DNA from: Stentor coeruleus
Taxonomy: Eukaryota > Ciliophora > Heterotrichea > Heterotrichida > Stentoridae
Assembly: GCA_001970955.1 (NCBI GenBank)
Contig: MPUH01000191.1
Span: 1 to 64,000 of the forward strand
Length of the DNA stretch: 64,000 nt
Direction: 5' to 3'
The notes beneath the pieces were generated by a model. The model ran no database searches, was not told the DNA's origin, and saw nothing but the letters and a program-made list of their open reading frames with translations. Positions 49,578 through 58,870 of the stretch are shown here, in pieces. The position numbers and the translations under genes are program-made. Positions within the stretch are counted from its first letter, which is position 1. Each line of letters begins with the position of its first letter.

Positions 49578-50279
49578 TTATTCATTTATCATAACGCTTT
49601 TACAATCAGGTAGTAATTCGAGGTCATTTTCTATTTCAACTTCCTTGTCATTTTTCAAGAAACTATCAGTAATCCAAAAGACCAGAGAATTCAAAACAAG
49701 AGGAATTATAATCATTACTGCGATTAATTCAAGCTGGGGATGTCCTGAAAATGGAAGTAGCAGAAAACTTCCAAAAAACTGTAGCGGCTCAACAAATAGG
49801 GTCATTATAATCCAAATAATCCCTTTGACAACAAGTATAATCATAAGCCAGATACAAACCTGATAGCTCCAAAGCTTATAATCATCATTTTCTCCATAAT
49901 ATCCACTTTTAAATGCAAATGTACGAGAGCTCTCAAGACATCTTTCAACACCATGCAAAAGCAAATAGCAAAAAGCCATACCAAGCAATGTATCAACAGC
50001 ATAGTTTAAAAAATACCAAGTGCATTGATCACCAGTCCTAACCGAATGTGAAAGGTATAAGTTCAGTATATGTAAAATTCCAGCACTCATTCCCTGTTTA
50101 GATGTATCCATAAACCAAACTTTCCAAGTCCTCGGGTTTTTTTCCAAGTACCTTTTAACTAAATATTCCTTACCTACAAGTGAAGAAAAACTTAAAATAC
50201 CCAATGTCCCTTGTATAAACCAACCAAAGTCTCCAAAAATCTCACACTCTTGAGACTTAGGCCCTGATAATATCCCCAT
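49578..50279 (-). CDS. STIMATE (TMEM110)-family ER membrane protein
   Basis: 233 aa, about five membrane spans. RTWKVWFMDTSKQGMSAGILH followed by LNLYLS aligns directly with the family signature (RPWRIWFLDTSKQAIG..IHFANVYLA). The later DTLLGM, VKGIIW, HPQLELIAVMIIIPLVLN and LVFWITDSFL also match in order. In animals STIMATE sits at ER-plasma membrane contacts and promotes store-operated Ca2+ entry through STIM1; homologues exist in fungi and plants. Here it likely acts in ER Ca2+ or lipid contact sites. GGGATATAATG forms the start. The C-terminal tail is acidic and lacks the long basic tail of the human protein. Confidence 0.92.
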   Translation of the reverse strand: MGILSGPKSQECEIFGDFGWFIQGTLGILSFSSLVGKEYLVKRYLEKNPRTWKVWFMDTSKQGMSAGILHILNLYLSHSVRTGDQCTWYFLNYAVDTLLGMAFCYLLLHGVERCLESSRTFAFKSGYYGENDDYKLWSYQVCIWLMIILVVKGIIWIIMTLFVEPLQFFGSFLLLPFSGHPQLELIAVMIIIPLVLNSLVFWITDSFLKNDKEVEIENDLELLPDCKSVMINE

Positions 50280-50330
50280 TATATCCCAAAAAACATTTTT
50301 TCTCTCAATAACTTATAATAAATTCTAAAA

Positions 50331-51689
50331 CTATCTCGTCTTAAAAACATTGTCTCTATGTAAATCCTTCAAACGTTCCTCAGCTCTATTTGCATTATTC
50401 TGCAATCTTCTAACCGTATCAACAGCTAATGGTTTCAAAGGAAAACTCCTGTTGTTTTTCTCAGCAAAAGTCCTTAATATAAAATAATACTTCGCATATT
50501 GGCTTTTTTTTACCCCAACGTCATATTCGATTATATTTAAAAATAAACGTTCCATTGAGTTTATTTCTCGAAGAGGGTATCTTGTAAAAACTTTTGAAAA
50601 ATGAATGTTTTCATATGATTCATCATCCCAGACTTTTGAAGCTATTATTAAAGAGATGAGAGTTAGTTTTTTCCAATTCTTTTCGTTGATGTAAAGACCT
50701 GATTTTTGAATCATACGTTCAATGTAGATGAGGCAGATTATGCTACATTCTTTTTCCATTTTTGAACGGAAGATGATGTTTTTGCAGAAGTTGTAGATAT
50801 CGGTTTCGGATGGTGCACGACCTGAAAATGCTTGTGGGTCATCGAATTCTTGACGGAACATCTCTAGAAGCATGCCTGGGATTTTTACCCCTTTATCAAG
50901 GTTTTCTTCACAGGTGAGGCCGAATAAAGGAGGAATTGAAGATATACCACCTGTTAGAGATTCTCGGCTTTTGTTAACTTTCATAGCATGGCTTATATGC
51001 TTTTTTACAGCTTTAGCCAGACATCTACACATTTCTTCAATATCCAAATGTGAAAGTGTACTCCTCAGCTTAGATGAGTCATAAGAAACCCCAACTTCTT
51101 TCCTTCTAATATCAATCTGCGGCAAAGGCTCCATGCCAACCTTTTCCCTACCTTCCTCTTCCGGATTTTTAGTTTCTAATTTCTTAGCAGCTTCTTTATG
51201 AACATACAATTCTTTAGTTAACTCATCAATTTTTCTCTTAGCCTCTTCTAACTGCATCTTTAACTTAGCTTGTTCTAATTCTTCTTTTCTATCATTTTCT
51301 AATTTTGTATTATAGTCATTGAATAAACTAGATAAATTTTCAAATTGACTTCCTTGTTTAAGATTATTCCCAGCATAACTTTTCCTTCTAACAATAGCTG
51401 AACTATCTTCAGACTCTTTTTCTCCTGATGTTGATCTTTTATGATTACGATTTCTAGGTTTAAGGTATTTCATAAGCTCAATGACGTCTTGGAATTTTAA
51501 GATAAGCTCAGGAGGAATTTGGATTCTTTGATATAAATTTATTAGTTGATTTCTAGACATGCTGGATAAAGCTTGAAGATCATCAGCATAACCAAGTTCT
51601 GCAAGTTTTTCAGCGTATTGATGGAGATTTACGATTTTGAGGATTTGATAAAGAGGGGTTTCCATGAGGCTTATTGGAGATACAGACAT
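50331..51689 (-). CDS. cyclin Y-like protein with N-terminal SAM-like domain
   Basis: 452 aa from the ATG at 51689, where TATAAAAAT touches the start; the longer open frame starts without ATG. Residues about 10-75 look like a SAM domain (YQILKIVNLHQYAEKLAELG ... LINLYQRIQIPPELILKFQD). A coiled coil follows (about 130-185), then a cyclin box at about 270-420 with the cyclin Y landmarks LIIASKVWDDESYENI, INSMERLFLNIIEYDVGV, YAKYYFILRTFAEKNN and FPLKPL. Cyclin Y partners CDK14/16 at membranes in animals. A SAM-like N-terminus in place of the myristoylated one is unusual. Confidence 0.85.
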   Translation of the reverse strand: MSVSPISLMETPLYQILKIVNLHQYAEKLAELGYADDLQALSSMSRNQLINLYQRIQIPPELILKFQDVIELMKYLKPRNRNHKRSTSGEKESEDSSAIVRRKSYAGNNLKQGSQFENLSSLFNDYNTKLENDRKEELEQAKLKMQLEEAKRKIDELTKELYVHKEAAKKLETKNPEEEGREKVGMEPLPQIDIRRKEVGVSYDSSKLRSTLSHLDIEEMCRCLAKAVKKHISHAMKVNKSRESLTGGISSIPPLFGLTCEENLDKGVKIPGMLLEMFRQEFDDPQAFSGRAPSETDIYNFCKNIIFRSKMEKECSIICLIYIERMIQKSGLYINEKNWKKLTLISLIIASKVWDDESYENIHFSKVFTRYPLREINSMERLFLNIIEYDVGVKKSQYAKYYFILRTFAEKNNRSFPLKPLAVDTVRRLQNNANRAEERLKDLHRDNVFKTR

Positions 51690-51698
51690 ATTTTTATA
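51690..51698 (-). promoter_or_regulatory. TATA-like element at start codon
   Basis: Sense-strand TATAAAAAT immediately before ATG. It decides the start of the cyclin Y-like gene over a 48-codon-longer open frame lacking ATG. Confidence 0.5.
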
Positions 51699-52258
51699 GG
51701 GATTTTTATTTTTGGTAGAAGGGAATTGATAAAATTGAAGGGAATAAGGGAAGTCGAAGTGGGGGATAGATGCTTGAGGTTTGGTTGGAAGATATGATTT
51801 AGATGATGAAGATGAGTTATGAAATAGGATCAAGATGGAGTTTTTACTGGATTTATACTGGAAAAAGAGAGGGGTAGAATGGGTTTTGATTGAGTAGGAG
51901 TGGTTGGTTTTATATTTGGAAGTATTTTAAAGTAGTGATGAGTATTATTGTGGTGTGTAATATTTTGACTGGGAGATAGCAATTTAAATAAAAACAATAT
52001 TATTATCTTAAAAAACTCTTAATTTCTGTATATTTTTTTAATAGTAAACTAGCACCCACCAGAACACTTAATTCTATTAAATCATAAATTTAAGGAATCT
52101 TTAAATTTTATCCAAACCATATCAGCCAACATCAAATTAACCCACTTCCTAATACAAAAACCTGCAAATCCCAAACTAAAACCTTCAAAAACTCTTTATC
52201 CCATTTTTTTACATACTAAAATTATATAATAACATTAACAGTAAGTCAGTAATAAAAT
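51690..52258. promoter_or_regulatory. divergent intergenic region with skew switch
   Basis: 51690-51970 is G-rich; 52040-52200 is C-rich and G-poor. It serves both the minus-strand cyclin Y-like and the plus-strand kinase genes. No ORF. Confidence 0.5.
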
Positions 52259-53164
52259 ATGGGCTGCATCGTTAGTACAAGAACACTTAAAAGCAGTGGC
52301 AAAAACATAAAAAAATACTCTCCAATAGATAAAATTCTTACAAGTCCATGCGAGGTATCCCACAAAAGTGTAATTTCTGACTATATGTCTCTATCATGCT
52401 TAGGAATCGGGAGTTTTGCTCGGGTTTTTCGAGTCCACCACATTCCAAGCCATTCTACCCGAGCAATGAAAGTAATAAAAAAATGCAATTTAACTCACAA
52501 TCAATACACTTCTAATAACACCCCACAAGAAATCTATATCCTTTCAAAACTAAACAATCCTTACACTACAAATTTTTTTGAATATTTCGAAGATAAAAAA
52601 CAATATTACATTATAACCGAATTATGTGAAGGTCATAACTTATATGATCATATCTTAGAAAAAGGGCTTTTTAATGAAAAAATGGCCTCAATAATCATTA
52701 AAAAAATCTTACAAGGACTTTTATATATACATAATTTGGGTATAGTTCATAGAGATATAAAGCCTGAAAATGTGTTATTTAGTTCTCCATTTAATTTAGA
52801 TATAAAAATTGCTGATTTTGGGGGCTCTTGTGAGATAAAACCAGGACAAAAACTTAAAGGGATTTTTGGGTCGAAATACTACCTTGCTCCTGAGGTGTTA
52901 AATGGAAGATATAATGAAAAAGTTGATATATGGAGCTGTGGGATTATGACTTATGTTATTATTACAGGAAAAGCACCTTATGAAGATATTAAAGATGATG
53001 ATATAAGTGAAGTTATTTTGAAACCTTTTCAATTAGATGATGAGAAAGCTAAAGGGTTTTCGGAAGAATGTAAAGATTTTATTGAAAAGATGATTAGAAT
53101 TGACCCTGAGGAAAGAATGTCAGCTAAAGATGCTTTGAAACATAAATGGTTTAAAGGAGTTTAA
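52259..53164 (+). CDS. CDPK-like Ser/Thr kinase lacking EF-hands, predicted N-myristoylated
   Basis: 301 aa. MGCIVSTRTLK is a typical CDPK acylated N-terminus (Gly2 myristate, Cys3 palmitate). Kinase domain at about 43-299: GIGSFARV loop, AMKVIKK Lys, HRDIKPEN catalytic loop, ADFGGS (Asp of DFG), APEVL, DIWSCGI and a final HKWFKG. Sequence is closest to CDPK/CaMK type, yet the chain stops at the end of the kinase, with no autoinhibitory junction and no calmodulin-like EF-hands. It may be constitutively active or use a separate Ca2+ subunit. The G-rich 3' flank begins immediately. ATG context TAATAAAATATG. Confidence 0.9.
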   Translation: MGCIVSTRTLKSSGKNIKKYSPIDKILTSPCEVSHKSVISDYMSLSCLGIGSFARVFRVHHIPSHSTRAMKVIKKCNLTHNQYTSNNTPQEIYILSKLNNPYTTNFFEYFEDKKQYYIITELCEGHNLYDHILEKGLFNEKMASIIIKKILQGLLYIHNLGIVHRDIKPENVLFSSPFNLDIKIADFGGSCEIKPGQKLKGIFGSKYYLAPEVLNGRYNEKVDIWSCGIMTYVIITGKAPYEDIKDDDISEVILKPFQLDDEKAKGFSEECKDFIEKMIRIDPEERMSAKDALKHKWFKGV

Positions 53165-53732
53165 TAATGTAGATTAAAATCTGAAATGGATAAAAAAAAA
53201 TTCAGGATTTTTTATGTGGATTTGAAGGGATGCTAATGAATTTAGAAAATTTGAAAAGTTTAAAGAGAAGAAGGAGATTATGGGAGGATTAGAAGAAGAT
53301 TAGTTTGTAGTGACGGATTTAGGTAAGATCCTAGAAAAAAAAAAAAAGTGGAAGAAGTTTTTAGTATAAGATTCTGAGATTTATGATGAAAATTGGTGAT
53401 GAAAAATTATAAAATTCATGTTTTTTGCATTTAAATTTTTATACATGTGGGTAGGGTTGATAATAAATTTACTAATTTTCTTTTAGTTTTATTTTGTAAG
53501 TTTTTTGGCATTCATTTTATCTTTTAAAACCTTATAAAAAATGTTACAAATAAACTTTTTTATAATGAGAACCAAAACTTTCATAATTTTATGTATAGAA
53601 GGTGAGGAAAAATGAAATTTATACAGTTTTATCCTAAAACTCGTAACTCACAGTTGTAAAAACTAGCAATCTTTTCTATATAAGAATATCTATATTTTTA
53701 TGATATTTTAACTATAACTACTAAAATTTTAC
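53165..53732. other. intergenic, no gene seen
   Basis: Purine-rich 3' flank to about 53400, then AT-rich up to the next start. No EF-hand-coding sequence was found that would complete the kinase. Confidence 0.5.
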
Positions 53733-54623
53733 ATGATTTTTTTACAAATGAATACTTCAATGCACCATTCTCATTATCCAGAAAGACCTTCTTCATCAGG
53801 TTCTCAAAGAGTGACAAATGCTATGAAACTTGACACTTTCCTTAGTACAGAATTAGGGCAAAAAATCGCCTTAGAATCAAAAGATATTTCAAGGGCTGAA
53901 CAAATTATAAAATCATCAAAACCTCCTTCAAAAACCCTTTCAAATTCATCGTTAAAACCAACTTTATCTTTAATACCCCAACCTCATAATCCTCTTACCC
54001 AAGTTATTTCATCACCTTTTGAAAGGCAAAAAAAACCCATAAAATTTGACATTGATTCAGAACACCAGAAAATAACTCAAATCAGTAATAAAATGAAAGA
54101 TCTAGAACTCAAGCTAAATACAGAAATTGGCAAACTTGACCGACCTCTAACCCCTCAGCAACGAAAAACCATTTTCAACGGCATAAAAGAAGCTGAAGAT
54201 CAATACAAATCTTTGAAAAATGCTCGTCTAATCACAATAAAACGTCAGCGATTAATAAAAAACGAATACAAAGAAGGCTTTTCAGGTTTTGAAATTTACC
54301 TTTGGCAGGATGGGAAAAAGTCTTTAGAAAAAACCTTAAAATCTAATATAAGACAAGAAAATCGTCGTAAGAGTAACCATTAGATAGTTCTTGCAGAGAA
54401 ATCCTCAACAAGTAGTGCTTTGATTTTTAATGAAGGAAGAGAAGATATAATTCGTCCAAGTGGAATTAAAATATTACAAGATACATATTCTATGGGTTTA
54501 AATGAAAGCAAGTCTTTGAACTCATCACAAGTTTTTACCCCAAATTTAGAACGTACTAAGAGGCTTAGTATAATATCACATGGGAATAGAAATTACAATA
54601 TTATAACTGGGGTTAGTTTATAA
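53733..54623 (+). CDS. Ser-rich protein with coiled coil, unknown, one 15-nt intron
   Basis: A frame ending at 54383 joins a second at 54388 onward through a 15-nt intron (54373-54387), giving 291 aa. The first ATG is used here; a second ATG five codons on (MNTSMHHSHYPERPSSSGSQ) is an equally good start. Ser/Pro-rich N-terminus, coiled coil at about 105-175 (ITQISNKMKDLELKLNTEI), basic middle, Ser-rich C-terminus. No known domain. Layout suggests a disordered cytoskeletal adaptor. Confidence 0.75.
54373..54387 (+). other. 15-nt intron
   Basis: GTAACCATTAGATAG: GTA, A at position 10, TAG; phase 1. It contains an in-frame TAG. Splicing gives a continuous RRKILAEKSSTSS junction. Confidence 0.85.
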
Positions 54624-55541
54624 TATTTTAGATAAGATGAATTTTTTTTTTTTGTAGGAGTAAATAATAGGTATAGAAAATTTAGATGCTATTTAAAGGA
54701 TTTTGGAGGAGGAAGAAAGAGAAGAAAATTTTTATATGGGTTGATATAAAAGATTCAATTTTGAATGAATTGTCCTGGTATAAGATAAAAAATAGCTTTA
54801 TTTTTAGGTAATGGTGATATGTGAGTATGCTTTAGATGATTGCTTTTTTATTAGGTTTTTTGCAATCATGAGGTTGGGCTTAAGGCTTTTTGGTGATTGT
54901 ATTAAGCTGATTTTTCTGGGTAATTATAATTATATTGGAAGTAAGATATATTTCTATATATCAAAGATATGCTATAAAGTATATAATAAATCTCAGATAC
55001 TTTTAGTTAAATGTATTTTTGTAGGTAAAATACTTTGCATGATTGTTTTATCAATAAGAATTCACATAAAGCATAATCAATTTGTAAACTTCATATGAAA
55101 TTATATTCCTCAGCACAAACCCAACTAAAACCTCTCGAATCTTGTCTAAAACTGTATCCAGAACAATAAACCTTAAAAAGTTCCCTAAACATAAAAAATC
55201 TCAATAAAACCTACTTCAACATCATCTTCTACATATCTTCAATTCCATAATCCAACCTTACATGCTAATTTCACTAATCGACCTTCTCCCACACATCCCT
55301 CACCTCATCCTATAAAAATCCTTTAACCCAGTCACATCTTATCAAATTTTATACATCCAAAACTCTATTTCTTATCCATGCCGCCAAAAAAACCCCTTCT
55401 CATCTCCACTCATAATAAAATCCCTATCAAATCTTCATAAAAATCCTCTAATCTTATTCAACTCTTCTCACACTTCCCTTATCAAATATCGACCCTTATC
55501 CCACTTCCTATATTCAAACCAATTAATGGCTATAAACTTAA
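54624..55541 (+). promoter_or_regulatory. long intergenic region with extreme C-rich upstream tract
   Basis: 54640-54760 is G-rich 3' flank. 55100-55530 is the most skewed upstream tract of the window: bases 55261-55320 contain 23 C and 2 G. A 96-codon open frame at 54811-55098 is not called: it lies in 3' flank composition and is hydrophobic by AT bias. Confidence 0.55.
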
Positions 55542-56234
55542 ATGTCAAAAGAAGAACTCATATACAACTCCAAATTGGCTGAGCACTCTGAAAGGTACGC
55601 AGACATGATTGGCTATATGAAACAACTAATCGATGAAACCAATGGTGACCTAAACAATGAAGAAAGAACTCTCCTTAGTGTTGCTTATAAACAAGCTGTT
55701 GGCGAGAGAAGAAATGCTTGGAGAATCATAGGTAGCTATGAAGAAAAGCAAAAAAGTAGAGGTTCTGAGCATTTAGACCTTATAAGTGAGTATAAAAAAC
55801 GTATAGAAAAAGAACTTCATAATTTGTGCATGGAACTAGTCCATCTCATTGACTCTAAGCTTTTGAAAGGTGGTGCGGTCGATGAAGTTGAAGTTTTTTA
55901 CTTGAAAATGAAGGGAGATTATTTCAGGTATATGGCTGAAGCTGGAGAAGCTGAAGAGATACAGAAAAGCTATGAGGCTTATACTAGAGCTTCAGATGCT
56001 GCAAAGTCACTTCCTGTGAATAATCCAGTTCGTTTAGGTCTGGCTTTGAATTTCTCAGTGTTTTATTATGAGCTTAAGAAAGAGCCTACAAAAGCTTGTG
56101 AGTTGGCTAAGACTACTTTTGACGAGGCATTGCCTACACTTGAAGAACTTGATGAGAGAGCTTATAAGGAAGCTACTTCGATATTAGGACTTATCAAAGA
56201 CAACCTTACACTTTGGACGTCTGAAGATGCTTAG
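55542..56234 (+). CDS. 14-3-3 protein
   Basis: 230 aa, full-length nine-helix 14-3-3. Phosphopeptide-binding residues Lys50, Arg57, Arg129 and Tyr130 are present (AYKQAVGERRNAWR; KGDYFRYMAE), as is the signature NPVRLGLALNFSVFYYE. It binds phospho-Ser/Thr motifs in signalling and cell-cycle proteins as a dimer. It ends TAG at the family's usual C-terminus, good evidence that TAG is a stop here. The start follows CTATAAACTTAA and the strongest C-rich tract in the window, consistent with high expression. Confidence 0.97.
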   Translation: MSKEELIYNSKLAEHSERYADMIGYMKQLIDETNGDLNNEERTLLSVAYKQAVGERRNAWRIIGSYEEKQKSRGSEHLDLISEYKKRIEKELHNLCMELVHLIDSKLLKGGAVDEVEVFYLKMKGDYFRYMAEAGEAEEIQKSYEAYTRASDAAKSLPVNNPVRLGLALNFSVFYYELKKEPTKACELAKTTFDEALPTLEELDERAYKEATSILGLIKDNLTLWTSEDA

Positions 56235-56890
56235 TTAGAGTAATTCATTTTATTAGAATCTTTTGGAGAAGGGGATTTGGGTTGGAGATTTTGGAATTAT
56301 AAAAAATGGGCGATTATAAGTTTGTTTATAAGCCCCATTATATTATCTCTACACATAATCATTTTCATGTAAAATTATCCATAGCCAGCAACTAAGAGTC
56401 AATAAAACTTTTATAAAAAATAAATTTTTTACCTGAACCTAAAATAAAACTCTATCATCACACACAGCCTTTCATATAAAATTCCCCAAAATCTTCACTA
56501 AAAAAAACTGTAAAACCTAAAACCAAACACAAAAATATCATTCATAATATCTTCCTTTAAACCTNAAAAATTTTTACCTGAACCTAAAATAAAACTCTAT
56601 CATCACACACAGCCTTTCATATAAAATTCCCCAAAATCTTCACTAAAAAAACTGTAAAACCTAAAACCAAACACAAAAATATCATTCATAATATCTTCCT
56701 TTAAACCTCCATATTACATCCTCCTTATCAAATTTTCCCCTATAAATTCTTCCATACACAAATCCACATAAATTAACATCTATCATATTTCTAGCATATT
56801 TTTATATGTCATATTTTCTTATATTCCTATAACAATAAACCTAAAAACTTTTCTATTCAAAAATCCAAAGTTATATTAAAAAAAAAACTA
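56235..56890. other. convergent intergenic region
   Basis: A short G-rich flank of 14-3-3, then C-rich from about 56340, the 3' flank of the minus-strand gene. Contains an assembly duplication. No ORF. Confidence 0.5.
56421..56708. repeat. assembly duplication around N at 56564
   Basis: Copies of about 143 bp, 56421-56563 and 56565-56708, near-identical with small homopolymer differences. Confidence 0.85.
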
Positions 56891-57247
56891 TTATCTTCGT
56901 TTATTATCGAGAATTTTGATATAGTAAGAAATTTCTAACAAGTCATCTTGGGTCATCGAAAGCTTGTTTTCTTGCGATTTTATTGGGGACAAGGTTGAAG
57001 TTGATAGAACGCAAGCCAAAGACTTGCGGGTCAATTGCTTATAGAAAGAGTCTCTATTTTTATCAAGTTTGTTTATAGGAGAACTTGCTAAAGACATTGC
57101 TGATGGCATGGTTAATATTCTATTTTTGCGTTTTAAACAGTTAGTAGGAGGAGATTCTGCGTAAAATTGTTTGGCTTTTTGTTGTAAAGCTGATACTTTG
57201 TTTGTCGGGCTTTTAGCTTTAAGTATTTTGGATTGACTTTTTTGCAT
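56891..57247 (-). CDS. small basic Ser-rich protein, paralogue of 58523-58870
   Basis: 118 aa, Lys/Ser-rich with several Ser-Pro sites (AKSPTNK, AESPPTN, SSPINK, LSPIKS). The last 21 residues, MTQDDLLEISYYIKILDNKRR, match the end of the neighbouring gene 1.3 kb upstream (MSENDTKDIAYLVGILNNRKH), and both carry SPIK about 20-25 residues before it. This suggests a small paralogous family with a conserved C-terminal helix, perhaps a docking motif. No known domain. ATG at 57247. Confidence 0.65.
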   Translation of the reverse strand: MQKSQSKILKAKSPTNKVSALQQKAKQFYAESPPTNCLKRKNRILTMPSAMSLASSPINKLDKNRDSFYKQLTRKSLACVLSTSTLSPIKSQENKLSMTQDDLLEISYYIKILDNKRR

Positions 57248-58522
57248 TGTGAATGCTTTTTATTACATGTTCCATTAACTTCACGATAAGTGACTTTTTC
57301 GAGCCATTTATTGGGATGAGTAATAGTTAGAGATAGAGAAAATTTAGGATTTAGAAGGACTTCTGAGGATTTTGTTATAGTTTTTGAGGTTTTTGGATTT
57401 TTTTGGATTTTTTGAAGGGAATTTGAATATATTTATATGGCTGGGGTTTGAAAGGTTATAAAAAAGTACACAGGATGAGATGGTTAAGGGGAATGATGAT
57501 GGAAGTATGGTTTTTGATTAGAAGTATGAATTTATAGATTGATTGAGGATTTGATGAGAGATTTTAGATTTGGCAAGCATGAGAGGTGAGAATATGAATA
57601 ATGGAAATATTGACGGGGTTTATGAATATTGAGTTCATAAGTTAGGTTGAATGTGAGGGAAAATTTAAGGGGAAATGCTTTTTGATAGTGTGGATAGAAG
57701 AAAAAATCTTTTTTTTTAAATATAATTTTTGTTTGTTTTTTTTTTATTTGAAGTGATTCTAATGGCTTTAGGAATGAATTATATTAATTTTGATAAGCGA
57801 AAATGATTAATATCGAAATATGCGAAGTTATGATATTTAATACTTTTTGGTTTAGAATAAATTTTAGTATGTAGTTTATAAGAGAAAACATATTTTATTT
57901 ATTACCAAAATAGTTATCTAAATTTTAAAGCCTAGTCATATTCCTCTATCCTAAGCTATAAAAGCTTTCTTAGACGTTATTTTAAATTAAAATTCGAATC
58001 AAAATTGGCAAAACTTATAAAAATCTCATTTTAAAGTCTATAGAATATTATGCATAAGCAACTTATAAAAAAGCTATTATATTTAATACAATATATCTAT
58101 ATTTAAATACAATATGTCTATGCCGATTATTATATACATATTTTATATCTAAAAGATTTAACAAATATGGATTAATGGAAGAAATATGTTTTAGTGTATT
58201 AGTTCAAGCTAAAACTTTAATTCTGAGTTTTATATTTGGTGAAAGGTTTATTTGTTAAACCCAAGCATTTGATATTTAATATTTTACATTTTTCGAACTT
58301 AGTCATTCATATGCCTATTTTGCTTATTTTGCTTATTTTACCTATCCTATCCTATTAAATTTAATCTAAAATCTTCTCCAAAGGTGAAAATTTCCCTATA
58401 ATCCCATTATAAAAGCAAACTACCGAATTCAATTTTCCCTATTCAAAAACTCTATTTCATACAAAACCTAAAAAAAACCCCTCACACTATAAGCATTTAA
58501 AATGCATGCTTACAATGTTAAT
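57248..58522. other. 1.3-kb gene-free region
   Basis: 57250-57720 is strongly G-rich and C-poor on the plus strand (upstream tract of the minus gene). The rest is AT-rich with short pentamer runs near 58310-58360 (TTTTGCTTA, CCTATCCTAT) and C-rich from 58370. No ORF. Confidence 0.5.
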
Positions 58523-58870
58523 CTAGTGTTTTCTATTATTTAATATACCGACCAAATATGCTATATCTTTTGTATCATTCTCAGACATGCCAGCTGATGT
58601 GTTTTTATGGCATTTAATAGGAGAAATCGATTCGGTCGTATAAGGTTTAAAATAAGCTTTCTGTATTAAAGGCTTGTATTTAAGGTCTTGTATCGAAAGA
58701 ATGCTGGGAATGTCTGAATGCACTGTATGAGAGTGATTTAAAAAGGTCAGCTTTTCGCTTGATTTGACCCTCCCTTCTCTGCGAAGTATAATTTTTTCGA
58801 GTTCTCTTGTGTGGAACTGTAGGGTTTTTCTCCTTTCGAGTAGATTTCTAGCTAACTTTATCGCTTCCAT
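58523..58870 (-). CDS. small basic protein, paralogue of 56891-57247
   Basis: 115 aa from the ATG at 58870 (MEAIKLARNLLERRK); the frame extends six codons further but without ATG, and CTATAAATTACTCA precedes this ATG. An N-terminal basic amphipathic helix, a variable middle, then SPIKCHKN and the C-terminal MSENDTKDIAYLVGILNNRKH shared with the neighbour. Function unknown. Confidence 0.65.
   Translation of the reverse strand: MEAIKLARNLLERRKTLQFHTRELEKIILRREGRVKSSEKLTFLNHSHTVHSDIPSILSIQDLKYKPLIQKAYFKPYTTESISPIKCHKNTSAGMSENDTKDIAYLVGILNNRKH

Noticed and set aside
53220-53330. Coding-like purine-rich stretch after the CDPK-like kinase, possible EF-hand linker
   Set aside because: No 15-nt intron joins it, it contains stops, and purine-rich 3' flanks generate Lys/Glu-rich frames by composition.
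54811-55098. 96-codon plus-strand open frame
   Set aside because: Lies between a 3' flank and a promoter tract, has hydrophobic AT-biased composition and no family resemblance.
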